Positions 1 through 8,557 of a stretch of 37,389 nt of DNA are shown piece by piece. Origin of the DNA: Bacteroidales bacterium UBA1458 (GTDB taxonomy: Bacteria; Bacteroidota; Bacteroidia; Bacteroidales; VadinHA17). Where the stretch lies: contig DCSU01000006.1 in the NCBI GenBank assembly GCA_002325785.1, positions 7,757 to 45,145 on the forward strand, read 5' to 3'. The translations under genes were made by a program, and so were the position numbers. The notes below the pieces were generated by a model that was not told the origin of the DNA, did not search any database, and saw nothing but the letters and a program-made list of their open reading frames with translations. The first letter of the stretch is position 1. The number at the start of each line of letters is the position of its first letter.

Positions 1-24
1 ATCGACAATCGACAATCGCAAATC
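1..24. repeat. Heptad tandem repeat, TCGACAA type (partial at window edge)
   Basis: Three imperfect 7-bp units of the form TCGACAA/TCGCAAA are visible. They continue leftwards out of the window. The same units recur near 35200-35275, so this belongs to a dispersed repeat family. It lies downstream of the penicillin-binding protein gene. Nothing else is recognisable in bases 25-69. Confidence 0.6.
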
Positions 25-69
25 TTTTAGGCTGCAGGACAGCAAGACGGAGCGAAGCGACCGACCTTT

Positions 70-2415
70 CTAGTACTCGCGTTGCCTGTCAGGACTGTTT
101 TCCAGCTGTTTCTTTATGTTCTCACAGTCAAGCTGAACATTGAAGTTGGCAGGGGCCTCGAACTGCGCCGCTCCCAGGTGGGTAAACACACTGTCGGCAA
201 GAAGCTTCTGTATGAACAGGCCGAAGACAGGCAGAGCCATATTTGACCCCTGCCCCAGGGAGAGATCCTCAAAGTGGATAGCCTGATCCTCCCACCCGGT
301 CCACACACCGGCAACCAGGTCGGGTAACACACCCATGTACCACCCGTTGGAGTGGTTCTGCGTGGTGCCCGTCTTGCCTCCCATCTGGTTGGTAAGCCTA
401 TAGGTGCCCCGGAGCCTCAGCCCCGTACCAGTGTTAACAACCCCCTGCAGCAGTGTTGCCATAAGAAAGGCATCATCTTCACTGATCACTTCGTCAATGA
501 ATGGGGTAAAGGTTGAGATCACATTGCCGTTGCGGTCTTCGATACGCGTAACATAGAGCGGCCGCGTATAGACCCCCTTGTTGGTAAAAGTGCCATAAGC
601 CCCTACCATCTCCTCAAGAGAGAGGTCAGAGGTACCGAGGAAGATCGAATATACCGGGTCAATAAAACTTCTTATGCCCATACGGTGCATCAGGTCAACA
701 ACTGCCTGCGGCGAAAACTGCTTCATCAGCCAGGCAGATATATAATTCTCTGACTGCGCCAGCCCCCACTTGAGTGTCACCATGCGTCCATGGTATTCTT
801 CGGGCCCTGAGCTCCTGGGGATCCATGGTACCGAATCTCCCGGAAGGTCAAACGAACGTGCTATATTCTCCACCTCGAAGCATGGCGTATAACCATCCTG
901 CATCGCAAGAGTGTAAAGGAAGGGCTTGATGGTGGAGCCTACCTGTTTCTTCTGCTGGGTCACGGCATCATACTTGAAATACCTGAAGTCAGGGCCCCCC
1001 ACATAGGCCTTAACATGACCGGTGTGCGGATCCATTGCCATGAATGACGACCTGACAAAGAACTTGTAGTACCTGATTGAATCAAGCGGCGTCATCAGCG
1101 TATCTCTCTCTCCCTCCCATGAAAACAGTTTCATCGGAACAGGAGTATTGAAGGCCAGGGTGATGGAATCCTCAGGCACACCTGCACGCCTCATGCTTTG
1201 ATACCTGTCGCTCTGCCTCACAGATCTGTCCATTATCTGTTTTATCTCGGCAGCGTTGAGATCATTGGAATAGGGCGGGTTCCTGTATGTCCTGGCCTTC
1301 TTGTTGAAGACCGGTTGCAGGTTTTTGGTAAGATGCTCAACAAGAGCCTCTTCGGCATAACCCTGCATCTTTGAGTTCAGGGTTGTGTAGATCCTCAACC
1401 CGTCGCGGTAAAGGTTATAGTATGATCCGTCGGGTTTGGTGTTCTTCCTGCACCATCCGTACAGCGGGTCATTCTGCCAGCGCCAGAGGGCATCATTATA
1501 CTGATCCTCAGACCAGAAGTTTTTCCTCTCCGGCTCCTTGCTGTTCATTGTTGTTCTTATGTACTCCCTGAAGTATGTTGCCAGCCCGGTGTTGTGACTG
1601 TCCTCCCGCAGGTCAAGCACAAGCGGCAGCTCTTTTACCGAGTCTGCCACCTCGCGTGAGAGATACCCGTAACGCTCCATCTGCGAGATCACCACATTGC
1701 GTCTCCTGACGGCGCTCTCCTCATTACGAAGGGGATTGTAGGCCACGGAATTCTTGAGCATGCCTACCAGCATGGCCGACTGCTCTATGTTTAGTGAGTC
1801 CGGAGTGGTGTTGAAGTAGATGCGCGATGCCGAGTTGATGCCCACGGCATTATATATAAAGTCGAATACGTTGAGATACATGGTGATGATCTCTTCCTTG
1901 GTATAGCTCTTCTCGAGCTTGACGGCCGTCTGCCACTCCTTGAACTTGGCCACGGTGAGCTTTGAGGCGCGTACAATTGCAGGGTCATTTGACAGATCCC
2001 TGGGAAGGAAGAGATTCTTTGCCAGCTGCTGCGTGATGGTGCTGCCGCCGCCGGTCTCCTGTCCTAAAAGAATCGTCTTGACCAGCACCCTGGCCAACCC
2101 CCTGAAGTCTATGCCCGAGTGCCTGTAGAACCGGATGTCCTCCGTGGCTATCAGCGCATCAACAACATAAGGTGAAATCTCTTCATAATCAGTCCATGTA
2201 CGGTTCTGAATATAAAACTTCCCGAGCAGTACATTGTCTTCAGAGTATATCTCCGCGGCAAGGCTGTTGTCAGGGTTCTCCAACTCCTCGAATGAGGGAA
2301 TGGGACCAAGCTTGTTAGCTGATATCAGGATGAACAGCGTGAGCAGAAGAACCGCCGGCAAAGATATTATCACCCAGAACCATATCAGATTTTTCCGGAA
2401 CTTTTTATCCTTCAT
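70..2415 (-). CDS. mrcA: Class A penicillin-binding protein (PBP1A type)
   Basis: Bifunctional peptidoglycan synthase of the inner membrane: it polymerises lipid II (glycosyltransferase GT51) and cross-links stem peptides (transpeptidase). The 781-residue product has one N-terminal membrane helix (about 11-33). The GT51 domain carries the catalytic Glu92 in ATEDIRFYRHSG and the GGSTITQQLAKN motif at 123-134. The transpeptidase domain has all three motifs: Ser494-Thr-Ile-Lys497 (nucleophile and Lys), Ser555-Glu-Asn557, and Lys681-Thr-Gly. The length is normal for the family, so the gene looks intact. It is transcribed away from topA across a 112-bp shared promoter region. What is seen are the complete motif sets; the role in elongation rather than division is inferred from family membership only. 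Confidence 0.95.
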   Translation of the reverse strand: MKDKKFRKNLIWFWVIISLPAVLLLTLFILISANKLGPIPSFEELENPDNSLAAEIYSEDNVLLGKFYIQNRTWTDYEEISPYVVDALIATEDIRFYRHSGIDFRGLARVLVKTILLGQETGGGSTITQQLAKNLFLPRDLSNDPAIVRASKLTVAKFKEWQTAVKLEKSYTKEEIITMYLNVFDFIYNAVGINSASRIYFNTTPDSLNIEQSAMLVGMLKNSVAYNPLRNEESAVRRRNVVISQMERYGYLSREVADSVKELPLVLDLREDSHNTGLATYFREYIRTTMNSKEPERKNFWSEDQYNDALWRWQNDPLYGWCRKNTKPDGSYYNLYRDGLRIYTTLNSKMQGYAEEALVEHLTKNLQPVFNKKARTYRNPPYSNDLNAAEIKQIMDRSVRQSDRYQSMRRAGVPEDSITLAFNTPVPMKLFSWEGERDTLMTPLDSIRYYKFFVRSSFMAMDPHTGHVKAYVGGPDFRYFKYDAVTQQKKQVGSTIKPFLYTLAMQDGYTPCFEVENIARSFDLPGDSVPWIPRSSGPEEYHGRMVTLKWGLAQSENYISAWLMKQFSPQAVVDLMHRMGIRSFIDPVYSIFLGTSDLSLEEMVGAYGTFTNKGVYTRPLYVTRIEDRNGNVISTFTPFIDEVISEDDAFLMATLLQGVVNTGTGLRLRGTYRLTNQMGGKTGTTQNHSNGWYMGVLPDLVAGVWTGWEDQAIHFEDLSLGQGSNMALPVFGLFIQKLLADSVFTHLGAAQFEAPANFNVQLDCENIKKQLENSPDRQREY

Positions 2416-2436
2416 GATACCCTCATAATATGGGCG

Positions 2437-2469
2437 CTAATTTAATGATTTATACAGAATCTTATCCAA
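2437..2469 (-). promoter_or_regulatory. Candidate promoter of the penicillin-binding protein gene
   Basis: On the minus strand TTG (2467-2469) is followed after 22 bp by TAAATTAG (2437-2444). This is one mismatch from the Bacteroidota -7 consensus TAnnTTTG, and the spacing is slightly long. It would give a leader of about 15-20 nt before the ATG at 2415. Confidence 0.35.
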
Positions 2470-2472
2470 TAA

Positions 2473-2505
2473 TTTTGAAGTTAGTGCCGTTAATCGCTTA
2501 CTTTG
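2473..2505 (+). promoter_or_regulatory. Promoter of topA (Bacteroidota type)
   Basis: TTTTG (2473-2477) and TTACTTTG (2498-2505) are separated by 20 bp, close to the Bacteroidota primary sigma pattern TTTG-(19 to 21)-TAnnTTTG with one mismatch in the -7 element. The expected transcription start is about 15 nt upstream of the topA ATG at 2528. Confidence 0.55.
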
Positions 2506-2527
2506 CCCTGTTTTAAAAAAATCTCGG

Positions 2528-4846
2528 ATGACAGAAAATCTGGTTATAGTTGAATCACCCGCAAAAGCAAAAACTATAGAAAAATTCCTCGGGAAGGACT
2601 TCACCGTAGTATCAAGCTTCGGTCATATCCGTGACCTGGCGAAGAACAATCTCGGGGTGGAAGTTGAAAAAGGTTTCAACCCCGTCTACGAGGTTCCCGA
2701 GGACAAGAAGAAGGTAGTGAACGAACTACGCAAGCTGGCTTCGCAGACAAAGACTGTATGGATAGCCTCCGATGAGGACCGTGAGGGTGAGGCTATTGCA
2801 TGGCACCTGATATCGGTCCTGGGGCTTGACCCCTCTTCAACAAAGCGCATCGTGTTCCATGAGATAACCAAGGAAGCCATTAACAGTGCGGTGGCCTCTC
2901 CGCGTCAGGTAGACATGCATCTTGTCAATGCCCAGCAGGCACGCAGGATCCTTGACAGGCTGGTGGGCTTCGAGATCTCTCCCGTCCTCTGGAAAAAAGT
3001 GCAGCCCTCCCTCTCTGCAGGAAGGGTACAGTCGGTGGCAGTTCGCCTGCTTGTCGACCGTGAGAGAGAGATTATCAGCTTCGTCACTGACTCCGCTTTC
3101 AGGGTGACAGGTTCATTCAGCGGACAGAACAGTGAAGGTTCAGAAGTTATTCTCAAGGCTGAGTGTCCTAAAAAATTCGGTACAGAGGCTGAAGCTAAAA
3201 ATTTCCTGGAGAAGTGTGACGAATCAACCTTCACCGTCGAGAATGTGGTAGTAAAGCCTGGCACGCGATCACCAGCCCCTCCTTTCACCACCTCCACCCT
3301 GCAACAGGAAGCCTACCGCAAGCTCAGCTTCTCGGTTGCTCAGACAATGTCCGTTGCACAGAAGCTCTATGAGGCCGGAAAGATAACTTACATGAGAACC
3401 GACTCCACAAACCTCTCATCACTGGCACTCAACACTGCCCGTGAAGTCGTCACCTCGGAATATGGAGCCCGGTATTCAAAGACGAGACAGTTCAAGACCC
3501 ACTCCAAGGGGGCGCAGGAGGCTCATGAAGCCATCAGGCCCACCTACTTTGACCGGAAGGATACCACAGGAAGCACGAATGAGAAAAAACTCTATGAGCT
3601 TATCTGGCGCAGAGCGATTGCATCACAGATGGCAGATGCCAGGATGGAGAAGACCACCATCACCATCGGCATGTCATCGTCGCCAAACAACTTTACAGCT
3701 GTCGGCGAGGTGATTCTCTTCGACGGGTTCCTGAAGGTCTATACCGAATCATCTGACAGCAACGCCGGCGATGATGAAAAATCGATTCTCCCGCGCGTTG
3801 ACAACGGGATGGGGCTCACTCCCGGAACTATTTCCGCCCTGCAGCGCTTTACCTCACCCCCTCCGAGATATACCGAGGCCAGCCTGGTAAAGAAACTGGA
3901 GGAGCTGGGTATAGGACGGCCCTCAACTTACGCACCCATCATCTCCACAATACAGTCGCGGGGATATGTTGCCCGCGAAGACAGACCCGGTGAAAAGCGA
4001 ACCCTTACACAACTTACCCTCTCAAAAGGTAAGATAGCCAGGACTGAAAAGATTGAGATTGCAGGGAAGGAGAAGTCGAAACTCTTCCCCAAAGACATAG
4101 GAATGATCGTTACCGACTTCCTCATTGCAAATTTCCCTGATATACTCGACTACAACTTCACCGCCGGCGTTGAGAAGGAGTTTGATGAGATAGCTGCCGG
4201 CGAGCTGGAGTGGGACAACATGATTGCCGGTTTTTACACTCCGTTCCATCAGTCTGTTGATGAATCCCTCTCCACCAGGGCGCGCATGACCGGCTCCCGT
4301 CAGCTGGGTACTGATCCGGCCACGGGACTGCCTGTATTGGTACGGATGAGCAGGTTCGGACCGGTGGTACAGCTTGGTGAAGCCACGCCGGATAGCAAGC
4401 CCCGGTTTGCCAACCTCAGGCGTGACCAGCTGCTTGAGACCATCACCATCGATGAGGCGCTGGCTCTGTTTGCATTGCCAAGGAGCGTCGGAACCTTTGA
4501 GGAGAGCGAGATGACCGTCGGTCTCGGCAAGTTCGGACCATACGTTAAACACAACGGCAAATTCTACTCCCTGAAAAAGGGTGAGGATGACCCTTATACC
4601 ATCACAACTGAGAGAGCCGCTGAGCTGATCAGGGAGAAGAGAGAGGGAGACAAGCAGAAAGTGATTAATGAGTTCGACGATATCAGGGTGCTTAACGGGA
4701 GATACGGCCCCTATATAGTACATGACAAAAACAACTACCGTATCCCGAAGGGTACCGATCCGCAGAAGCTGACCAGGGAAGAATGCCTGGCAATCATTGA
4801 AAAAGGCGGTAAGTCGAAAAGCCCCAGGGGCGGTAAGAAGAAGTGA
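2528..4846 (+). CDS. topA: DNA topoisomerase I
   Basis: Type IA topoisomerase that relaxes negatively supercoiled DNA through a transient 5'-phosphotyrosine link. The 772-residue product has the TOPRIM domain at the N-terminus (Glu9; acidic DEDREGEA at 82-89) and the active-site tyrosine Tyr288 in ITYMRTDST. After the catalytic core there are no Cys4 zinc ribbons. The C-terminus instead carries repeated modules with the signature GKFGPYVKH and GRYGPYIVH, and a basic tail. The start ATG at 2528 follows a good promoter. The stop overlaps a GTG codon in frame with the next gene, so topA and the arginase-like gene are probably co-transcribed. Confidence 0.97.
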   Translation: MTENLVIVESPAKAKTIEKFLGKDFTVVSSFGHIRDLAKNNLGVEVEKGFNPVYEVPEDKKKVVNELRKLASQTKTVWIASDEDREGEAIAWHLISVLGLDPSSTKRIVFHEITKEAINSAVASPRQVDMHLVNAQQARRILDRLVGFEISPVLWKKVQPSLSAGRVQSVAVRLLVDREREIISFVTDSAFRVTGSFSGQNSEGSEVILKAECPKKFGTEAEAKNFLEKCDESTFTVENVVVKPGTRSPAPPFTTSTLQQEAYRKLSFSVAQTMSVAQKLYEAGKITYMRTDSTNLSSLALNTAREVVTSEYGARYSKTRQFKTHSKGAQEAHEAIRPTYFDRKDTTGSTNEKKLYELIWRRAIASQMADARMEKTTITIGMSSSPNNFTAVGEVILFDGFLKVYTESSDSNAGDDEKSILPRVDNGMGLTPGTISALQRFTSPPPRYTEASLVKKLEELGIGRPSTYAPIISTIQSRGYVAREDRPGEKRTLTQLTLSKGKIARTEKIEIAGKEKSKLFPKDIGMIVTDFLIANFPDILDYNFTAGVEKEFDEIAAGELEWDNMIAGFYTPFHQSVDESLSTRARMTGSRQLGTDPATGLPVLVRMSRFGPVVQLGEATPDSKPRFANLRRDQLLETITIDEALALFALPRSVGTFEESEMTVGLGKFGPYVKHNGKFYSLKKGEDDPYTITTERAAELIREKREGDKQKVINEFDDIRVLNGRYGPYIVHDKNNYRIPKGTDPQKLTREECLAIIEKGGKSKSPRGGKKK

Positions 4847-4857
4847 CCTTATATAAT

Positions 4858-6027
4858 ATGATCGACCTCAACCAGTATTTTGATCCTGTCTGTCTCGACA
4901 AGCCGGAGTCAGAGCCACTGAAAGGATCAGCGGCCTTCTCCCACAACGTGGTGGTCAATACCGGCAACGAGCCCATTGATGACCTCAGCAGTTTCGCAGT
5001 GGCCCTCATCGGCGTTCCTGATGACCGCTCGTCGGCCAACACCGGATCATCACATGCCCCTGACGCCATCCGTAAAAGCCTTTACTCCTTCTCGCGCCTT
5101 CAGGGTAAGATGAAGATCACCGACCTTGGCAACCTCAGGCCCGGAGCCTCATTTGAAGATACACTTGCCGGACTGCGTGACGTGCTCATTCAGCTGCTGG
5201 AACAGGATATCGTTCCGGTGGTCATCGGTGGTACCAGCGCGCTGATGCCGGCAATAGACCGTTGTCTCTCATCGGCCAAAGAGGACTGGTCACTGGTGTC
5301 AGTTGACTCACGGCTTGATTTTACGGCAGAGAAAAGAGCGGGGGACTCCCTTAACTGGATGAATGACATGATCTACCGCAGCGGCAGCCGCCTGTCACAC
5401 CTGTCAGCAATAGGACACCAGACCTATCTTACCGATCAACAGGTGGTCAACAGGTTCAACAGGAGGCACTATGACATGATGCGCATCGGAGAGGTACGCG
5501 CGGCGGTGCATGAGACCGAACCTCTCTTCCGCGATGCCACAGCTGCGGTGTTCGACCTCGGCGCCGTTCGTCAGTCTGATGCACCGGGCACCTTCCTCCC
5601 TTCCGCCAACGGGTTCTATGGCGAGGAGATATGCCTGCTTGCACGCTACGCCGGACTATCTGACAACCTTAAGATACTCTCTGTCATGGAGGTCAACCCG
5701 GTGCTTGACACCCGTTCGCAGACATCTCACCTTGCCGCACAGTTGATATGGTTCTTCCTTGAGGGTTTCTCACAGAAGCAGTATGAGATATCATACCTTG
5801 GAGACCAGCTTAACAACCGGTTCACCCGCTACCATGTGACCCTTAGTGACCTGGAGGGTGTGGCCATATTCATCAAGAGCATGATCACCGAGCGGTGGTG
5901 GATAGAGATCCGTGACACCGATGGACAGCCGCATTTTCTCGCCTGCTCCTATGAAGACTACCTGTCGGCCAACCGTGACCAGGTCCCCGGACGCTGGACC
6001 AGGGCCATGCTCAGGTACGGCCGATAA
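4858..6027 (+). CDS. Arginase-fold (ureohydrolase-like) protein with degraded metal site
   Basis: The 389-residue protein has the arginase/formiminoglutamase layout: an N-terminal substrate-loop region (GVPDDRSSANTGSSHAPDAI) and three blocks where the metal-binding motifs should lie. The usual GGDHS is GGTSA (124-128). The usual DAHxD is DSRLD (150-154). The usual DxDxxDP segment reads DLGAVRQSD and begins at 233. Thus three of the six manganese ligands are replaced (His to Ser, His to Arg, Asp to Gly), so hydrolase activity is unlikely. I chose the ATG at 4858; a GTG at 4843 overlapping the topA stop is in frame but adds only five residues. It sits between topA and porP, directly upstream of the T9SS genes. 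A scaffold or T9SS-linked regulatory role is inference; the function is unknown. Confidence 0.8.
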   Translation: MIDLNQYFDPVCLDKPESEPLKGSAAFSHNVVVNTGNEPIDDLSSFAVALIGVPDDRSSANTGSSHAPDAIRKSLYSFSRLQGKMKITDLGNLRPGASFEDTLAGLRDVLIQLLEQDIVPVVIGGTSALMPAIDRCLSSAKEDWSLVSVDSRLDFTAEKRAGDSLNWMNDMIYRSGSRLSHLSAIGHQTYLTDQQVVNRFNRRHYDMMRIGEVRAAVHETEPLFRDATAAVFDLGAVRQSDAPGTFLPSANGFYGEEICLLARYAGLSDNLKILSVMEVNPVLDTRSQTSHLAAQLIWFFLEGFSQKQYEISYLGDQLNNRFTRYHVTLSDLEGVAIFIKSMITERWWIEIRDTDGQPHFLACSYEDYLSANRDQVPGRWTRAMLRYGR

Positions 6028-6030
6028 AAT

Positions 6031-6047
6031 GTGCCGCAATTTGGCAC
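6031..6047 (+). terminator. Weak hairpin after the arginase-like gene
   Basis: GTGCCG pairs with TGGCAC (one G-T pair) across a 5-nt loop three bases after the stop codon, followed by a T-rich stretch (6054-6070). The stem is only 6 bp, so it would at best be a partial terminator separating topA and the arginase-like gene from porP. Confidence 0.3.
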
Positions 6048-6072
6048 CTTGCATATTTTTTATTTATTTTAC
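6040..6072 (+). promoter_or_regulatory. Possible promoter of the T9SS operon
   Basis: TTTG (6040-6043) is followed after 21 bp by TATTTTAC (6065-6072), which matches only the first part of TAnnTTTG. A second -7-like box, TATATTTA, lies at 6077-6084 but is 25 bp from the nearest TTG. Either could drive porP (ATG at 6109). The call is weak. Confidence 0.22.
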
Positions 6073-6108
6073 TCGTTATATTTAAGGGCGCACAGGCGCT
6101 TCTTGAAC

Positions 6109-7053
6109 ATGAAGAAAGTCAGGACAGTCATCCTCGCAATAATCATCCCGGTTAGCGTGGTTCTTGGTCAACAGGATCCCGTGATGAGCTATTACATGTT
6201 CAACACCCAGACTTACAACCCGGCCTATTCGGGCATGACCGGTATGGTCACAGCCACAGCCCTTACTCGACAACAGTGGGTTGGATTCCCCGGAGCACCC
6301 TCAACCATGCTCTTCAATGTGAATACCCCATTCAGCCTCTTCGGTTTGAGGAGCGGGGCAGGACTGCTGGTTGAGGCCGACAAGTATGGCTTCAGCAATG
6401 ATATCGAATTAAGTCTCTCTTATTCATACCTCTTCTCTCTCGGAAGCGGAACCCTGGGTGCCGGCATCAGCGCAGGGATTCTTAACAAGACACTCGCACC
6501 TGAATGGTTCATCCCCTCCGGATCAAGCCATACTCCTCCTTCAGGAGATCCTCTTATCCCGGAGAATGATGAATCTTTTCTTGCACCTGACATCTCTGCC
6601 GGCATATACTACCAGGGACTGAATTATTACGCCGGAATCTCGGTGACCCACCTTAACCAGCCAAAAATAAAGTACTCGGAAACAGCTACTTATGTTAGCA
6701 GAGAGTACTACCTGACCGCTGGCTACTATTTCCAGCTGCCTAATCCTTCACTGGAGCTGATTCCCTCTGTCTTTATTGTCAATGACGGTGCCGCAACACA
6801 ATATTTAGCAACGGGCATGGTTAGATACAATAAAAAGATATGGGGTGGCGTTTCTTACAGGATAAGTGACGCAATAACAGGTTTTGCAGGAGTAGAATTG
6901 TATAACGGTCTAAAGATTGGATATGGATACGACTTCCCGATATCGGAGATCAGAAGAGGAACCAGCGGCTCTCATGAATTCGTGGTTTCATACAGTTTTG
7001 ACCTCGGCCTGGGAAGAAGCGTCACTAAATATAAAAGTATTCGTTTCCTATAA
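6109..7053 (+). CDS. porP: T9SS outer-membrane protein, PorP/SprF family
   Basis: A 314-residue outer-membrane beta-barrel of the PorP/SprF family, part of the type IX secretion machinery. In characterised systems PorP is needed for assembly of the GldK/GldN ring and for secretion. The sequence shows a signal peptide (MKKVRTVILAIIIPVSVVLG, cleaved near residue 20), the hallmark start of the mature protein (QDPVMSYYMFNTQTYNPAYSGM), and alternating hydrophobic strands to the end (VVSYSFDLGLG). I chose the ATG at 6109. An in-frame GTG at 6031 would add 26 residues with no family likeness ahead of an obvious signal peptide. It is followed by gldKLMN in the standard order. Confidence 0.93.
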   Translation: MKKVRTVILAIIIPVSVVLGQQDPVMSYYMFNTQTYNPAYSGMTGMVTATALTRQQWVGFPGAPSTMLFNVNTPFSLFGLRSGAGLLVEADKYGFSNDIELSLSYSYLFSLGSGTLGAGISAGILNKTLAPEWFIPSGSSHTPPSGDPLIPENDESFLAPDISAGIYYQGLNYYAGISVTHLNQPKIKYSETATYVSREYYLTAGYYFQLPNPSLELIPSVFIVNDGAATQYLATGMVRYNKKIWGGVSYRISDAITGFAGVELYNGLKIGYGYDFPISEIRRGTSGSHEFVVSYSFDLGLGRSVTKYKSIRFL

Positions 7054-7103
7054 GAGACGGGAAAAAGTGAACAATTTGCATTCTTAAATTTATGAGTATA
7101 TGA

Positions 7104-7162
7104 AACCCTCATGTTGTACATGCATTAACAAAGGTGAAGCTGAGAATCCTTACATGAGGGTT
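7104..7162 (+). other. Long-range inverted repeat between porP and gldK
   Basis: AACCCTCATGT (7104-7114) and ACATGAGGGTT (7152-7162) are perfect 11-bp complements across a 37-nt loop in the 142-bp porP-gldK gap. There is no T-run after the right arm, so it is not a standard terminator. An mRNA-stability or processing hairpin that sets different levels of porP and gldKLMN would fit, but this is inferred. Confidence 0.5.
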
Positions 7163-7195
7163 CCATGTGACCTTAAAAAAATAAAAATTTCGCAC

Positions 7196-8530
7196 ATGAA
7201 AAAGGTAACCCTTTTAGCTCTTACATTGATCCTGATTTTGGGCAGCTGTGCCTCCTATGACACAGGCGAGTTGACAGGCGTTCAGGGAAGGAAGAAATTC
7301 TATGAGCCGGAGCCGTTTGAGATGGCATTTATTCCTGCAGGTTCCTATCTGATGGGGCCAAGTGACCAGGATCCCCTGCGTGCCATGAACAGCCTCTCCA
7401 AGACAGTAACGGTAGAAGCTTTCTGGATGGACCAGACAGAGATCACCAATAACAAATACCGTCAGTTTACCTATTGGGTGCGTGACTCTATCCTGAGAAC
7501 AAAACTGGGCGAGGAAGGCATTGAGGGCTACGAGTTCTTCAGAACAGACGAGGAGGGCAATGTCCTTGAACCTAACGTCCTGAACTGGGAAGAGGAGATT
7601 GACTGGGAAGATGAGAACGTATTGCCCGTTCTTGAAACAATGTATTATCCTCCTGAAGAGAGGTTTAATGCCAACAAGCAGTGGGACACCCGTCTTCTCA
7701 ATTACTCATACTTCTGGGTTGACTACAAGCAGGCAGCCAAGGCAAGGTACAACTACAAGGACCAGAAATACGAAGGACAGGTCACTGACCTGGAAGGTAA
7801 CACCACTGATGTGGTCAACCGCTCATCGTTCATCATGCACCATAATGTCAATATTTATCCTGATACCCTGGCATGGATCAGGGACTTCACCTACTCATTC
7901 AACGAGCCCTGGGCAACACTCTATTTCTGGCACCCGGGTTATGATGACTACCCTGTTGTGGGTGTCTCATGGATACAGGCCCGTGCCTTCAGCGTATGGC
8001 GTACCAACTTCATGAATGAGCATCTTCGTGCACAGGGCATCGCCGACGTGCATAACTACCGTCTCCCGCTTGAGACAGAATGGGAATATGCAGCACGCGG
8101 CGGACTCGATCTTTCGATGTACCCCTGGGGCGGCCCCTACACACGGAACTACGAGGGTTGCTTCCTGGCCAACTTCAAGCCCCTGCGCGGTAACTACATC
8201 GACGACGGAGCCGTTTATACCATCAAGGTCGCATCTTTCGAACCCAATGAGTACGGACTGTTTGACATGGCTGGCAACGTGGCCGAATGGACCTCATGCG
8301 CCTACCACCCCTCAGCATATGTCTTCACCCATGACCTGAACCCCGACTATGAATACAACGCACGTCCCGAGGATCCCCCGGTGCTCAAGCGCAAAGTCAT
8401 CAGAGGAGGATCATGGAAGGATATCGCATACTTTATGCAGACATCATCCAGGGATTATGAATACCAGGACTCAACAAAGTCATTTGTCGGGTTCCGTAAT
8501 GTGAGAACTTATATTGGAGTCAATAACTAA
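7196..8530 (+). CDS. gldK: T9SS ring lipoprotein GldK/PorK
   Basis: A 444-residue outer-membrane lipoprotein that forms, with GldN, the periplasmic ring of the type IX secretion system. The lipoprotein signal peptide ends in LILGSC, with the acylated Cys at residue 18. The rest is a formylglycine-generating-enzyme (FGE/SUMF) fold: GSYLMGP near the start, VSWIQARAFSVWR, RLPLETEWEYAARGG, FDMAGNVAEWTS and the final VIRGGSWKD...VGFRNVR. GldK uses this fold structurally rather than as an enzyme. The ATG at 7196 is chosen because it begins the signal peptide; an upstream in-frame ATG at 7100 would put 32 unrelated residues before it and lies inside the intergenic hairpin. Order and spacing match known porKLMN/gldKLMN loci. 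Confidence 0.95.
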   Translation: MKKVTLLALTLILILGSCASYDTGELTGVQGRKKFYEPEPFEMAFIPAGSYLMGPSDQDPLRAMNSLSKTVTVEAFWMDQTEITNNKYRQFTYWVRDSILRTKLGEEGIEGYEFFRTDEEGNVLEPNVLNWEEEIDWEDENVLPVLETMYYPPEERFNANKQWDTRLLNYSYFWVDYKQAAKARYNYKDQKYEGQVTDLEGNTTDVVNRSSFIMHHNVNIYPDTLAWIRDFTYSFNEPWATLYFWHPGYDDYPVVGVSWIQARAFSVWRTNFMNEHLRAQGIADVHNYRLPLETEWEYAARGGLDLSMYPWGGPYTRNYEGCFLANFKPLRGNYIDDGAVYTIKVASFEPNEYGLFDMAGNVAEWTSCAYHPSAYVFTHDLNPDYEYNARPEDPPVLKRKVIRGGSWKDIAYFMQTSSRDYEYQDSTKSFVGFRNVRTYIGVNN

Positions 8531-8557
8531 TACTGTTTAACCTAAAACTTTAATTAT

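Noticed and set aside
4022..4723. 233-codon open frame on the minus strand inside topA
   Set aside because: Antisense shadow of a well-conserved coding region; no recognisable protein features.
6041..6053. TTGGCAC followed by TTGCA, resembling a sigma-54 promoter before porP
   Set aside because: The two boxes are 4 bp too close (GG to GC distance 8 instead of 12).
7100..7195. 32-codon N-terminal extension of gldK
   Set aside because: It would place a lipoprotein signal peptide internally and lies in the intergenic hairpin.
7196..8530. Possible sulfatase-modifying (formylglycine-generating) enzyme
   Set aside because: The fold is FGE-like, but the lipoprotein signal and the porP-gldL context identify it as GldK.
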